35,430 nt of DNA from Pseudopelagicola sp. (GTDB taxonomy: Bacteria > Pseudomonadota > Alphaproteobacteria > Rhodobacterales > Rhodobacteraceae), in NCBI GenBank assembly GCA_026195905.1, contig JAPHRE010000049.1:1-35430 (forward strand). Direction: 5' to 3'. A model generated the notes under the pieces. The model saw only the letters and a list, made by a program, of their open reading frames with translations. It did not search any database and was not told the DNA's origin. The translations under genes were made by a program, and so were the position numbers. Each line of letters starts with the position of its first letter. The first letter of the stretch is position 1. Shown piece by piece: positions 24,556-31,870 of the stretch.

Positions 24556-25722
24556 TTAAACGCCTAGAAGAGCGAGGCTTTGTTCGGCGATGGTCTTTTC
24601 TTCGTCCGTTGGGATCACGAGTGCTTTGACCTTGCTTTCCTTGGTGGAAAGAAGTGTTTCATTGGCCGCATTTGCAGGCCGATCAATGGTAAGACCAAGC
24701 CAGGCACAGCCCTCAAGGATGCTTTGGCGCACCTGTGCGGCATGTTCGCCGATACCTGCGGTAAAGACGATCGCATCCAGCCCGCCCAAGACCGCCGCTT
24801 TGGCACCGATCTCGCTTATGCAGCGATAGACGAACAGATCAATGGCTTCTTGCGCATGTGGGTTATTGCTTTCGGTGAGGTCGCGCATATCGCTGCTGAT
24901 GCCCCCGGACACCCCGAGAAGCCCCGATTGCGACGACAGAAGGGCTTCGGTTTCGGTCAGGCTTAACCCCTTGTCGCGCAAAAGATAAAGGATCACGCCG
25001 GGGTCAATTGCACCACAGCGTTTACCCATCATCAACCCATCAAGCGCCGTGAACCCCATTGAGGTTGCGACGCTCTGTCCATTGTGCATGGCGCAAAGGC
25101 TGGCGCCGTGGCCAAGATGCAGGACGATCACCCGGCGGCGCTCTTGTTTGGAAAGAAAATCGGGCAGGCGGGACGCGATGTAATCATAGCTTAGCCCGTG
25201 AAAGCCATAGCGCAGAACACCTTCGTCGCTGAGGGCGCGGGGAATGGCGAAAAGCTCGGCGAGGCGGGGTTGGGTGCGGTGAAAAGCGGTATCAAAACAG
25301 GCGACCTGTGGCAGGTCGGGCCAGACCGCAGAGATGGCGTCAATCCCAGCAAGGTTATGCGGTTGGTGCCCGAGGGCGAGGGGCGTAAGAGCCTGAATTT
25401 TCTTAAGAACCTGCGGTGTGATCCGGGTTGCCTTGGTGAAATCCTGGCCGCCATGCACAACCCGATGTCCCGCCGCGATGACGTCAAGCGCGGGAAAGCG
25501 GCGGCGTATCGAGGCGGTCAACCATGCCAGCGCGGCTTGGTGGTCGATCCCGCCGTCGCGGGGCAGGGCGGTGGTGCCATTCTCGTCGTGATGCTCGGGG
25601 GCTTGGCCGATGCGGTCGATCAGACCTTTGGCAATCAAGGCACGCTCGGCCCCTGTGTCGTAGAGGGCATATTTGAGCGACGAGCTTCCGGCGTTGAGGG
25701 TCAGGATCGCGTGGTGTTTCAC
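24556..25722 (-). CDS. ackA: Acetate kinase
   Basis: A 388-residue ASKHA-fold kinase interconverting acetate + ATP and acetyl phosphate. Family motifs are present: LNAGSSSLKYAL (9-20), HRVVHGG (about 86-92), GFHGLSYDYI (about 173-182), LHLGHGASLCAM (about 201-212) and FTAGIGEHA (about 319-327). The start is GTG at 25722, sharing a GTGA overlap with the stop of the upstream phosphate acyltransferase gene, so the pair is translationally coupled. It is convergent with the EutA-like gene, 45 bases apart. Butyrate or propionate kinase activity is possible but the motifs favour acetate kinase. Confidence 0.92.
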   Translation of the reverse strand: MKHHAILTLNAGSSSLKYALYDTGAERALIAKGLIDRIGQAPEHHDENGTTALPRDGGIDHQAALAWLTASIRRRFPALDVIAAGHRVVHGGQDFTKATRITPQVLKKIQALTPLALGHQPHNLAGIDAISAVWPDLPQVACFDTAFHRTQPRLAELFAIPRALSDEGVLRYGFHGLSYDYIASRLPDFLSKQERRRVIVLHLGHGASLCAMHNGQSVATSMGFTALDGLMMGKRCGAIDPGVILYLLRDKGLSLTETEALLSSQSGLLGVSGGISSDMRDLTESNNPHAQEAIDLFVYRCISEIGAKAAVLGGLDAIVFTAGIGEHAAQVRQSILEGCAWLGLTIDRPANAANETLLSTKESKVKALVIPTDEEKTIAEQSLALLGV

Positions 25723-26693
25723 AGAACACCCTTTCCAAGCCGATGATGCACGAGGAGTTGGGCGAGGGCGGCGGAGACCACCCGCGAGAGGGTGCCGTCG
25801 GCGCGGCTTGTGAGCATGACCGGCACCCGGCCACCGAGAACAAGCCCGGCGGAATCTGCGCCTGCGAGATACATGAGCTGCTTTGCGATCATGTTGCCGG
25901 CCTCAAGGTCGGGCGCGATCAGAATGTCGGGATCGCCCGCCACATCAGAAATAATCCCTTTTGTTTCAGCGGCTTCGCGGGAAACGGCGTTATCAAACGC
26001 AAGCGGGCCATCCAGGATGCCGCCGGTGATCTGATGCCGGTCAGCCATTTTGCAGAGCGCGGCGGCCTCAACGGTTGAGGGAATGCGCGGGTTGACGGTT
26101 TCGAGCGCCGAAAGGATGGCGACCTTGGGGGTCTCAACGCCGATGGCCTGTGCCAGTTCGATGGCGTTTTGAACGATGTCGGCTTTGGTTTCGAGGTCGG
26201 GGAAGATGTTGATGGCGGCGTCGGAGATCAGGAGCGGTTTGGGGTAAGCTGGCACATCAAGCACAAAAATATGGCTCATGCGGCGTTCGGTGCGCAATCC
26301 GCGTTCTTTATGGACGATTTCGCCCATCAATTCGTCGGTGTGCAACGCGCCTTTCATCAAGGCTTTGGCCTTGGCCTCATGCACCAGACAGACAGATTTT
26401 CTTGCCGAGTCGTGGCTATGCAAAGAATCAACAATTTCAAAGCCTTGAATGTCGATTTTCGCCTCCTCTGCGGCGGCTTCGATCTTGCTTTTGGGGCCGA
26501 CGAGGATGGGGATTATCAGGCCATTTTGATAGGCGTAGAGCGCGCCTTCGAGAGAGGCGGCATCACAGGGGTGCACAACGGCGGTCGGGATCGGGTCGAG
26601 ATCGCGGGTCGCAGCGAGCATCCGGTCGAAACATGCCCCCTTTGCGTGCACTTCCTTGGTGGCGTGTTCGGTGGGATTTAATGGAAGAATCAA
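25719..26693 (-). CDS. pta: Phosphate acetyl/acyltransferase (short Pta/Ptb type)
   Basis: A protein of about 324 residues consisting of a single PTA_PTB domain, without the long N-terminal regulatory part of enteric Pta. Typical stretches include ISDAAINIFPDLETKADIVQNA (middle) and AGLVLGGRVPVMLTSRAD near the end. It converts acetyl-CoA and phosphate to acetyl phosphate, feeding AckA, or works in reverse. A TTG at 26693 has AGGAG 8 bases upstream and is the best start; an in-frame ATG at 26726 lacks a well-spaced ribosome site. The sequence resembles the transferase half of MaoC-Pta fusions, so longer acyl groups are possible. Confidence 0.87.
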   Translation of the reverse strand: MILPLNPTEHATKEVHAKGACFDRMLAATRDLDPIPTAVVHPCDAASLEGALYAYQNGLIIPILVGPKSKIEAAAEEAKIDIQGFEIVDSLHSHDSARKSVCLVHEAKAKALMKGALHTDELMGEIVHKERGLRTERRMSHIFVLDVPAYPKPLLISDAAINIFPDLETKADIVQNAIELAQAIGVETPKVAILSALETVNPRIPSTVEAAALCKMADRHQITGGILDGPLAFDNAVSREAAETKGIISDVAGDPDILIAPDLEAGNMIAKQLMYLAGADSAGLVLGGRVPVMLTSRADGTLSRVVSAALAQLLVHHRLGKGVL

Positions 26694-26854
26694 AGGGTTA
26701 ACTCCTGCAAATTGTCCTGTGCCCATCCTTGTGCCTGTGCCGATTGGAGGGGCTTTGGCGCGGTTCTAATGCACTTGTAGCAATTGGGCATGACATAGGG
26801 CAAATCCTGTCGGATTTTTACCGGTGCCGTAGCGGCAATGGGGGCAAAAACCCA

Positions 26855-26887
26855 CGTCGGTATTGCGTCGGTATTGCAACTGTATTG
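26855..26887. repeat. 11-base tandem repeat upstream of pta
   Basis: CGTCGGTATTG occurs twice in tandem (26855-26865, 26866-26876), followed by a third degenerate copy ending in GTATTG (26877-26887). On the minus strand this gives CAATAC three times at 11-base spacing, one helical turn, about 160-195 bases upstream of the pta start. It may be a multi-site operator. No coding sequence covers it. Confidence 0.6.
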
Positions 26888-26910
26888 CGACAGTGCGGTT
26901 TTCGGGAGCA

Positions 26911-26941
26911 CCCAAGCCCCGGAGCGGGCACCGGGCTTGGG
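26911..26941 (-). terminator. Strong hairpin after tupA, without a T-tract
   Basis: A perfect 9-base stem, CCCAAGCCC (26911-26919) with GGGCTTGGG (26933-26941), has a 13-base loop and sits 17 bases after the tupA stop on the minus strand. No run of T follows, so it may act by RNA-end protection or as a weak terminator. Confidence 0.5.
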
Positions 26942-26957
26942 CGGGGCGGGGCAAGAC

Positions 26958-27764
26958 TTACTCGGCGTTGTAGGTAAAGAGCTTTTCGCCGTTGAGCATA
27001 TAGCCGTCGATCAGAGCCTTGGCGCGGTCGGTGAGAAGCCAATCTTGAAGCTTGGCGGCAAGGTCGGCTTTGACATGGGCGTGGGTCTCGGGGTTGACCA
27101 TGATGTAGCTATATTGATTGAAGAGCACCGGGTCGCCGGAGAACAGCAGCGCCAGATCGCCCTTGTTGGCGAATTTGAGCCAGCTTGCCCGATCGCTCAT
27201 GATGTAGGCGTTCATGCCTGACGCTGTGTTCAGGGCCGCGCCCATGCCCGCGCCAACAGCGCGATACCATGCGGTCTCAAAACTGTCCGCGTCGAGCCCG
27301 GCACCGGACCAGAGCGCGATTTCTTTCTTGTGGGTGCCGCTATCGTCGCCGCGGCTGACGAAGGGGGATTGGGCATCGCGGATCGCGGTCAGGGCGGTGG
27401 CGGCGGTATCGACAGCGGCGATGCCCGCCGGGTCGTCCGAGGGACCGATCAGCACGAAATCATTATACATGAAGGGGACACGGGCGACGCCGTGACCTTG
27501 GGCGACGAATTTCTCCTCGGCGGCTTTGGCGTGGACAAGGATGGCATCGACATCGCCCGCACGCCCAAGGCGAAGTGCCTGACCTGTGCCGACCACAACG
27601 AGATGCACATCAAGGTCGAGATCGGCCTTGATCTCGGGGAGGAGGATTTCGGCAAGACCGGAATTATGAAACGACGTGGTGACGGCCATGCGGATGTCAT
27701 CGGCCAAGGCCTGACCGGCCATCAGGGCGGTGACGGTAAGGGATAGTAGGGTTTTGCGGATCAT
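26958..27764 (-). CDS. tupA: Tungstate ABC transporter substrate-binding protein
   Basis: A 268-residue periplasmic protein with a signal peptide (1-21, cleavage after ALA). The oxyanion-binding TTS motif is at 29-31, followed by F-H-N-S-G-L, and SRGDDSGTHKKE lies near 137-148, both typical of TupA. It binds tungstate with high selectivity and delivers it to TupBC, supporting tungsten enzymes such as formate dehydrogenases. The start overlaps the stop of tupC by 4 bases (ATGA). Molybdate cannot be ruled out as a minor ligand. Confidence 0.9.
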   Translation of the reverse strand: MIRKTLLSLTVTALMAGQALADDIRMAVTTSFHNSGLAEILLPEIKADLDLDVHLVVVGTGQALRLGRAGDVDAILVHAKAAEEKFVAQGHGVARVPFMYNDFVLIGPSDDPAGIAAVDTAATALTAIRDAQSPFVSRGDDSGTHKKEIALWSGAGLDADSFETAWYRAVGAGMGAALNTASGMNAYIMSDRASWLKFANKGDLALLFSGDPVLFNQYSYIMVNPETHAHVKADLAAKLQDWLLTDRAKALIDGYMLNGEKLFTYNAE

Positions 27765-28474
27765 AGGACGATATCTCCTTTGAGGAAGGCTATGGCCTCT
27801 GGGGTCTGAGGGGTTGCGAAAAAGCGATCGGCGGGGCCGTGTTCGAGGAGCGCCCCTTTATGGATAAAGAGCACATCGGTGGCGAGGCGGCGGGCCTGTC
27901 CAAGGTCGTGGGTCGCCATGATGAGGCGGGTGCCTTGGGTATGGGCCTCTTGGAGGAGGGATTCGATTTCGGCGGTGGCCTGGCCATCAAGGTTCGAGCA
28001 TGGCTCATCAAGGAAAAGCACCGACGGGGCGCGGATCAGGGCGCGGGCCATAGCGAGTTTCTGACGCTCGCCGCCAGAGAGCGTATTGGCGGGGCGGTTG
28101 GCATGGGGGGTGAGGCCGATACGGTCCAGCCAGTCGGCGGCGACGGCGCGGGCGGGTTTGCGGGCCATGCCATGCGCGACCAGCGGATAGGCGATATTGT
28201 CGAGCACCGAGCGGCGCAGCAGGATCGCATGTTGAAAGACGAAGGCTTGATGCAGGTGGGCGATATCGTGCGGGACGGCCCAATGGACGGTGCCGGAGGC
28301 GGGGCGGTCCAGCCCATGCATGAGACGCAAGAGCGAGGATTTCCCGGCCCCATTCGGGCCGAGGAGGATCGTGGTGCCTGTGCCCGACAGGGTCAGGGAG
28401 ACGGGGCCGAGGATCGTCTTGCCGGTTTTACGCACAGAGGCGTTGGTCAGGGATAGGGGCAGGAGATCTACCAA
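27761..28474 (-). CDS. tupC: Tungstate ABC transporter ATP-binding protein
   Basis: A 237-residue ABC ATPase: Walker A GPNGAGKS (39-46), Q-loop region near 75-81, signature LSGGERQK (132-139), Walker B VLFLDEP (152-158) and a switch His in MATHD. It powers tungstate import with TupB. It overlaps tupB by 7 bases and tupA by 4, giving the order tupB-tupC-tupA on the minus strand. Its length is that of a bare ABC domain without the extra TOBE domain seen in ModC. Confidence 0.9.
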   Translation of the reverse strand: MVDLLPLSLTNASVRKTGKTILGPVSLTLSGTGTTILLGPNGAGKSSLLRLMHGLDRPASGTVHWAVPHDIAHLHQAFVFQHAILLRRSVLDNIAYPLVAHGMARKPARAVAADWLDRIGLTPHANRPANTLSGGERQKLAMARALIRAPSVLFLDEPCSNLDGQATAEIESLLQEAHTQGTRLIMATHDLGQARRLATDVLFIHKGALLEHGPADRFFATPQTPEAIAFLKGDIVL

Positions 28475-29172
28475 CGCGCCGTCCTTTCGGTGCGCGACAG
28501 GCCGTGCACGGCGAGGTTTACGCCGATGGCCAACGCAATCAGGATCAGCCCAAGCGCCAGCGCCATAGCGAGGTTGCCCTTGGAGGTTTCGAGCGCGATG
28601 GCCGTGGTCAGCACACGGGTCACATGGTCAATGTTGCCGCCCACGATGAGGATTGCGCCGACTTCGCCAATGGCGCGGCCAAACCCTGCGAGCGAGGCGG
28701 TCAACAGGGCGCGGCGTCCATCCCAGAGCAAGGTGCGGATGCGGGTTGAGCGCGATGTCGAGATCGAGATCAGCAGGTCATGGTATTCCGCCCAGAGATC
28801 GCGCAGCGCCTGATGGGCGATGGAGGCGATGAGCGGTGTGATGATGATACATTGGGCGATGATCATCGCGGTCGGGGTAAACAGCAGCCCCAGAACGCCA
28901 AGCGGTCCGGCGCGCGAGAACAGGAGGTAGACGATCAAGCCCACGACCACAGGCGGCAGCCCCATGAGCGCATTGAGCAGCGAGATCACGGTGCGGCGCT
29001 GGCGAAAGCGGCTGACGGCGAGCCATGCCCCGAGCGGCAGGCCGATGGCCGACGCGATCAGCGTGGCGCTCAGCGTCACATAGAGCGACCGGCCAATGAT
29101 CTCGAACAGGTCCGCATCCAGCGCTCCGATGAGGCGCAGGGCGGCGATCATGCCTTGCCAGAGATCGTCCAT
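28468..29172 (-). CDS. tupB: Tungstate ABC transporter permease
   Basis: A 234-residue inner-membrane permease with about five or six transmembrane segments, and a cytoplasmic EAA-like loop SRSTRIRTLLWDGRRALLTA (residues 138-157) followed by GFGRAIGEVGAILIVGG. This is typical of the ModB/TupB family. It is the first gene of the tup operon; GGGAAAGAG lies upstream of the ATG at 29172. The start lies in a CATATATG palindrome. The upstream 95-base gap to the flavin reductase shows no clear ModE-type site. Confidence 0.9.
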   Translation of the reverse strand: MDDLWQGMIAALRLIGALDADLFEIIGRSLYVTLSATLIASAIGLPLGAWLAVSRFRQRRTVISLLNALMGLPPVVVGLIVYLLFSRAGPLGVLGLLFTPTAMIIAQCIIITPLIASIAHQALRDLWAEYHDLLISISTSRSTRIRTLLWDGRRALLTASLAGFGRAIGEVGAILIVGGNIDHVTRVLTTAIALETSKGNLAMALALGLILIALAIGVNLAVHGLSRTERTARW

Positions 29173-29267
29173 ATATGTCGCTCTTTCCCACTGAGTCGTG
29201 GGCAGGGTAGGCGATCAGCGGGCCGTGGCAAGGGGCTGAAAGCGGCAGGGTTGGGCGCGAAAACGGA

Positions 29268-29789
29268 CTAGGCGTTTGGATCGCTGTGAAAAGTGCCGTA
29301 GCTGCGTTGGCTAAAGATCAGCGGTTTGTCGGTGGCGTCTTTGTCGATGGCATCGAGGCGGACGGTTTCGACATGGCCCACAAGGATCGTATGATCCCCG
29401 GCGTCATGGCGGGCTTGGGTTTTGCATTCAAACCGTGCCAGGCAGGCGTCGAAGATCGGCACACCGGCGGCATTGAAGGCGGGCGATACGAGCGAGAGCG
29501 CGTCGGTATCGCGGGCGAAGGCTTTGGCGATGCCGATCTGGTCCTCGCGCAGCACATGGATGGCGAAATGCGTGGCATTGGCAAAAATCGGGTAGCGCAG
29601 CGAGTCTTTGGCCGCGGACCACAGCACCAGCGCCGGGTCGAGCGACACCGAGGCAAAGGAATTTGCCGTCATGCCAATGCCGCCCTCGGGGGTGGGGGCG
29701 GTGATTACGGTGATGCCGGTGGCGAATTGTGACAGCGCATTGCGATAGTCGCGCTGATGCTCGCCCTCGGGTTTGAACGTCGTTGCCAT
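29268..29789 (-). CDS. Flavin reductase family protein (FMN-binding split barrel)
   Basis: A 173-residue protein with the flavin-reductase pattern: TGITVITAP (24-32), GMTANSFASVSLDPALVLW (39-57, flavin phosphate contacts) and a C-terminal HxxxVGHVE-type segment. Members reduce FMN or FAD with NAD(P)H to supply two-component monooxygenases in the cytoplasm. No monooxygenase gene lies nearby, so the partner is unknown. It is on the same strand as the tup genes but 95 bases away, and 65 bases from the exonuclease gene, so it may be on its own. Confidence 0.87.
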   Translation of the reverse strand: MATTFKPEGEHQRDYRNALSQFATGITVITAPTPEGGIGMTANSFASVSLDPALVLWSAAKDSLRYPIFANATHFAIHVLREDQIGIAKAFARDTDALSLVSPAFNAAGVPIFDACLARFECKTQARHDAGDHTILVGHVETVRLDAIDKDATDKPLIFSQRSYGTFHSDPNA

Positions 29790-29854
29790 ATGTCTGTGCT
29801 TTCCTGTTCGCGCGGGTCCGCATGTAGCGGTGGGGGGCGAAAGTGTCCAGCGGA

Positions 29855-31273
29855 TCAGTTCAAGTCTTCGAGAAGGCGGCCATGTTTGCGGGTTTGGCGA
29901 ATGACCTCGCCAAAGGTTGTATAGCCACGCGACCGCAGCATCGGGAGCATCTTGCAGAGCACCTCGGCGGTGGCCTGGGCATCGCCAAGCGCGGTATGGC
30001 GCAGGTGCGGCGGGATGGTCACGCCGAGCCGATCACAGAGCGCATCCAGCGTATGGGTCTCGGAGGCACCAAAGAGCACGGCGGACAGGAGCACTGTGTC
30101 GATGATCGGGTGATCCCAGTCGAGGTTGAGCCGTTTGCCATGACGTTTGAGAAAGGCCATGTCGAAGGGTGCGTTATGGGCGACGATCACCGCGCCGCCA
30201 GAGAATTTATGGAAATCCCGCGCGGCGGTGTCGATCAGGGGGGCATCGGCCACCATTTCGTTGGTGACGTGATGCACCTTGGTCGAGGCGGGGGGGATGG
30301 GCATGCCGGGGTTGACCAGTTGGTTCACCTCTTCGCCGGGCACGATCCGGCCATTGACGACGCGCACCGCACCGATCTGCACGATCTCGTCCTTATGCGG
30401 CAGGAGGCCGGTGGTTTCGGTGTCGAACACGACATAGGTCAGCGATTGGATCGGACGGTCTTCGATGGCGTGTTCGCTATCGTGTTCCATCAGATCGAAA
30501 TCATAGATCAGCGGGCGCGCGGCGTCGGGCGAGATTTCGGCATGGGCGTCGTCGATCAAGAGCATATAGCCGGGTGCATGGCCGAGGGGTTTGAGGCGGG
30601 CGTCGAAGGACAGTTGGCCTTCGGTGCCGTGGGCGGTAAAGGCAATCTCTTCATCGCGGTCGATGAGGCTTGTGTGGGCGGCGCGCAGTTCGTCCTCGCG
30701 CAGGTATTCGAAGATCGACGCATTGAGGCGGGGCGGGTGAATTTGACCGAGCACAGCGGCGGCCTGACCATCGTAGAGCACGATCTGGTGGGTCGGGCTT
30801 ATGAGGACCATCGCCACGGGAATCTGGGTCAGGAGAGCGGTCAGGCGCTCTTTTTCCGAGGCGAGGCGCGCGGTCTCGGAGGCCACCGCCTCGGCGGTGT
30901 CGAGGGTGGATTGGCTCAGTTGGGTCGAGACGGCCGCAGCGGCGGGCGCAAGATCGCCCAAGTAGCGCGCCTGATGAGTGTCGAGTTCCAAGGACACGCC
31001 CGCATGGGCGCGGGTGCGCATGGTTGCAGCAAGGCGTTCAATCGGTTTGGCGACGTTCTCGTCAAACAACAGCCAAACACCAGCGGCAATCGCCGTAAGG
31101 CCAAAGCCCGAGAGTATGCCAGCAAACAGGAACGCAGAGGCGGTATCGGTCTCGCCGCCCATGCTGCGCCGGTAGCCGATGAATAGAGCCCCTGATGTTA
31201 CAAGCAGGCCTGCAAGCGCCAAAAAGACGAAGAACAGGAAGATGCGCAGACGCAGGCTCAGGGTCGTCAGCAT
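29855..31273 (-). CDS. Membrane-anchored PAS/HAMP-like protein with DnaQ-type 3'-5' exonuclease domain
   Basis: A 472-residue fusion. Two transmembrane helices (about 6-33 and 46-70) are followed by a HAMP-like and coiled-coil stretch (72-145), a PAS-like sensor region (145-245) and a DEDDh exonuclease of the DNA polymerase III epsilon family (280-460), with D284/E286 (FDTETTG), D371, H426 and D431. The layout is that of a sensor kinase whose kinase is replaced by an exonuclease. It sits in an operon with a CBS/DUF294 protein and an acetate-type symporter, as in other proteobacteria, suggesting a role in regulating uptake or RNA turnover rather than replication. The start overlaps the upstream stop (TGATG). 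Confidence 0.85.
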   Translation of the reverse strand: MLTTLSLRLRIFLFFVFLALAGLLVTSGALFIGYRRSMGGETDTASAFLFAGILSGFGLTAIAAGVWLLFDENVAKPIERLAATMRTRAHAGVSLELDTHQARYLGDLAPAAAAVSTQLSQSTLDTAEAVASETARLASEKERLTALLTQIPVAMVLISPTHQIVLYDGQAAAVLGQIHPPRLNASIFEYLREDELRAAHTSLIDRDEEIAFTAHGTEGQLSFDARLKPLGHAPGYMLLIDDAHAEISPDAARPLIYDFDLMEHDSEHAIEDRPIQSLTYVVFDTETTGLLPHKDEIVQIGAVRVVNGRIVPGEEVNQLVNPGMPIPPASTKVHHVTNEMVADAPLIDTAARDFHKFSGGAVIVAHNAPFDMAFLKRHGKRLNLDWDHPIIDTVLLSAVLFGASETHTLDALCDRLGVTIPPHLRHTALGDAQATAEVLCKMLPMLRSRGYTTFGEVIRQTRKHGRLLEDLN

Positions 31274-31794
31274 CAGCTTGCTCCGCACAGCGTCGAGACA
31301 AGCGGATCATCCAGCGGCACCGTGAGCCATGCTGCGCCGCTTGCCGTGCCGTCGGTATTCAGCGTCACGCCTTCGGTGAGGGCCGCGCGGCGGTTCGCAG
31401 CGCAGTCGGCCAGCATGCTGAGTTTGTTCACCGGAGACCAGCGCCCGAAATAGTAGATATCGGCCAGTCGCATGGCGGGGGCGTCTTCGTGGCGTTGAAC
31501 CGATTGCGTATCAACGGCGGCGAAACGGTCGATGAAAGGATGCAGGTAGGTCCAGGGCCGGTAGAGCGCCTTGCTTTCAACGGTTTCGACGATGACGAAA
31601 TCTTCGGGCAGGTTGTCTGCTGTGCGACCATACCAGCCGTATTCATTGGCAATCGTCGCGGCGATCATGGCCACCCCGGCAGCCACGGGCGTGAGCCATT
31701 TGGGCAGGCGTCCACCGCTTGCGCGGGTGATGACCATCATCAGGCCAGCGGCGGCAATTCCGGCCACAATCGTCGCAATCAGTTCAAGAAACAT
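31273..31794 (-). CDS. Membrane-anchored protein of unknown function
   Basis: A 173-residue protein with two N-terminal transmembrane helices (about 4-22 and 32-47) and a soluble C-terminal domain of about 125 residues with two cysteines (about 140 and 170) that could form a disulfide outside the membrane. GGGAGGA precedes the ATG at 31794. It is coupled to the exonuclease gene by a one-base overlap. I do not recognise the family; its fixed place between DUF294 and exonuclease genes suggests a partner of the same regulatory system. Confidence 0.75.
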   Translation of the reverse strand: MFLELIATIVAGIAAAGLMMVITRASGGRLPKWLTPVAAGVAMIAATIANEYGWYGRTADNLPEDFVIVETVESKALYRPWTYLHPFIDRFAAVDTQSVQRHEDAPAMRLADIYYFGRWSPVNKLSMLADCAANRRAALTEGVTLNTDGTASGAAWLTVPLDDPLVSTLCGAS

Positions 31795-31808
31795 ATGTTG
31801 TCCTCCCT

Positions 31809-31854
31809 GGGGCTTTGCCCCGCCCATGCATCCCGGCCTCCGTTCCGGGGTGCA
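31809..31854 (-). other. Two adjacent hairpins between DUF294 and membrane protein genes
   Basis: GGGGC/GCCCC with a TTT loop (31809-31821) lies just before the ribosome site of the next gene. A 10-base stem with one mismatch, TGCATCCCGG / CCGGGGTGCA (31827-31836, 31845-31854), lies upstream of it. Neither has a T-run. They could adjust translation or mRNA decay inside the operon. Confidence 0.45.
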
Positions 31855-31870
31855 TAGGAATTACAATGTA

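Noticed and set aside
29173-29267. ModE-type molybdate/tungstate operator upstream of tupB
   Set aside because: Only the short CATATATG palindrome at the start codon is seen; the expected longer spaced dyad is absent.
29843-31186. Long open frame (447 codons) on the plus strand across the exonuclease gene
   Set aside because: Antisense shadow of a protein with clear DEDDh motifs; no ribosome site and no recognisable domain.
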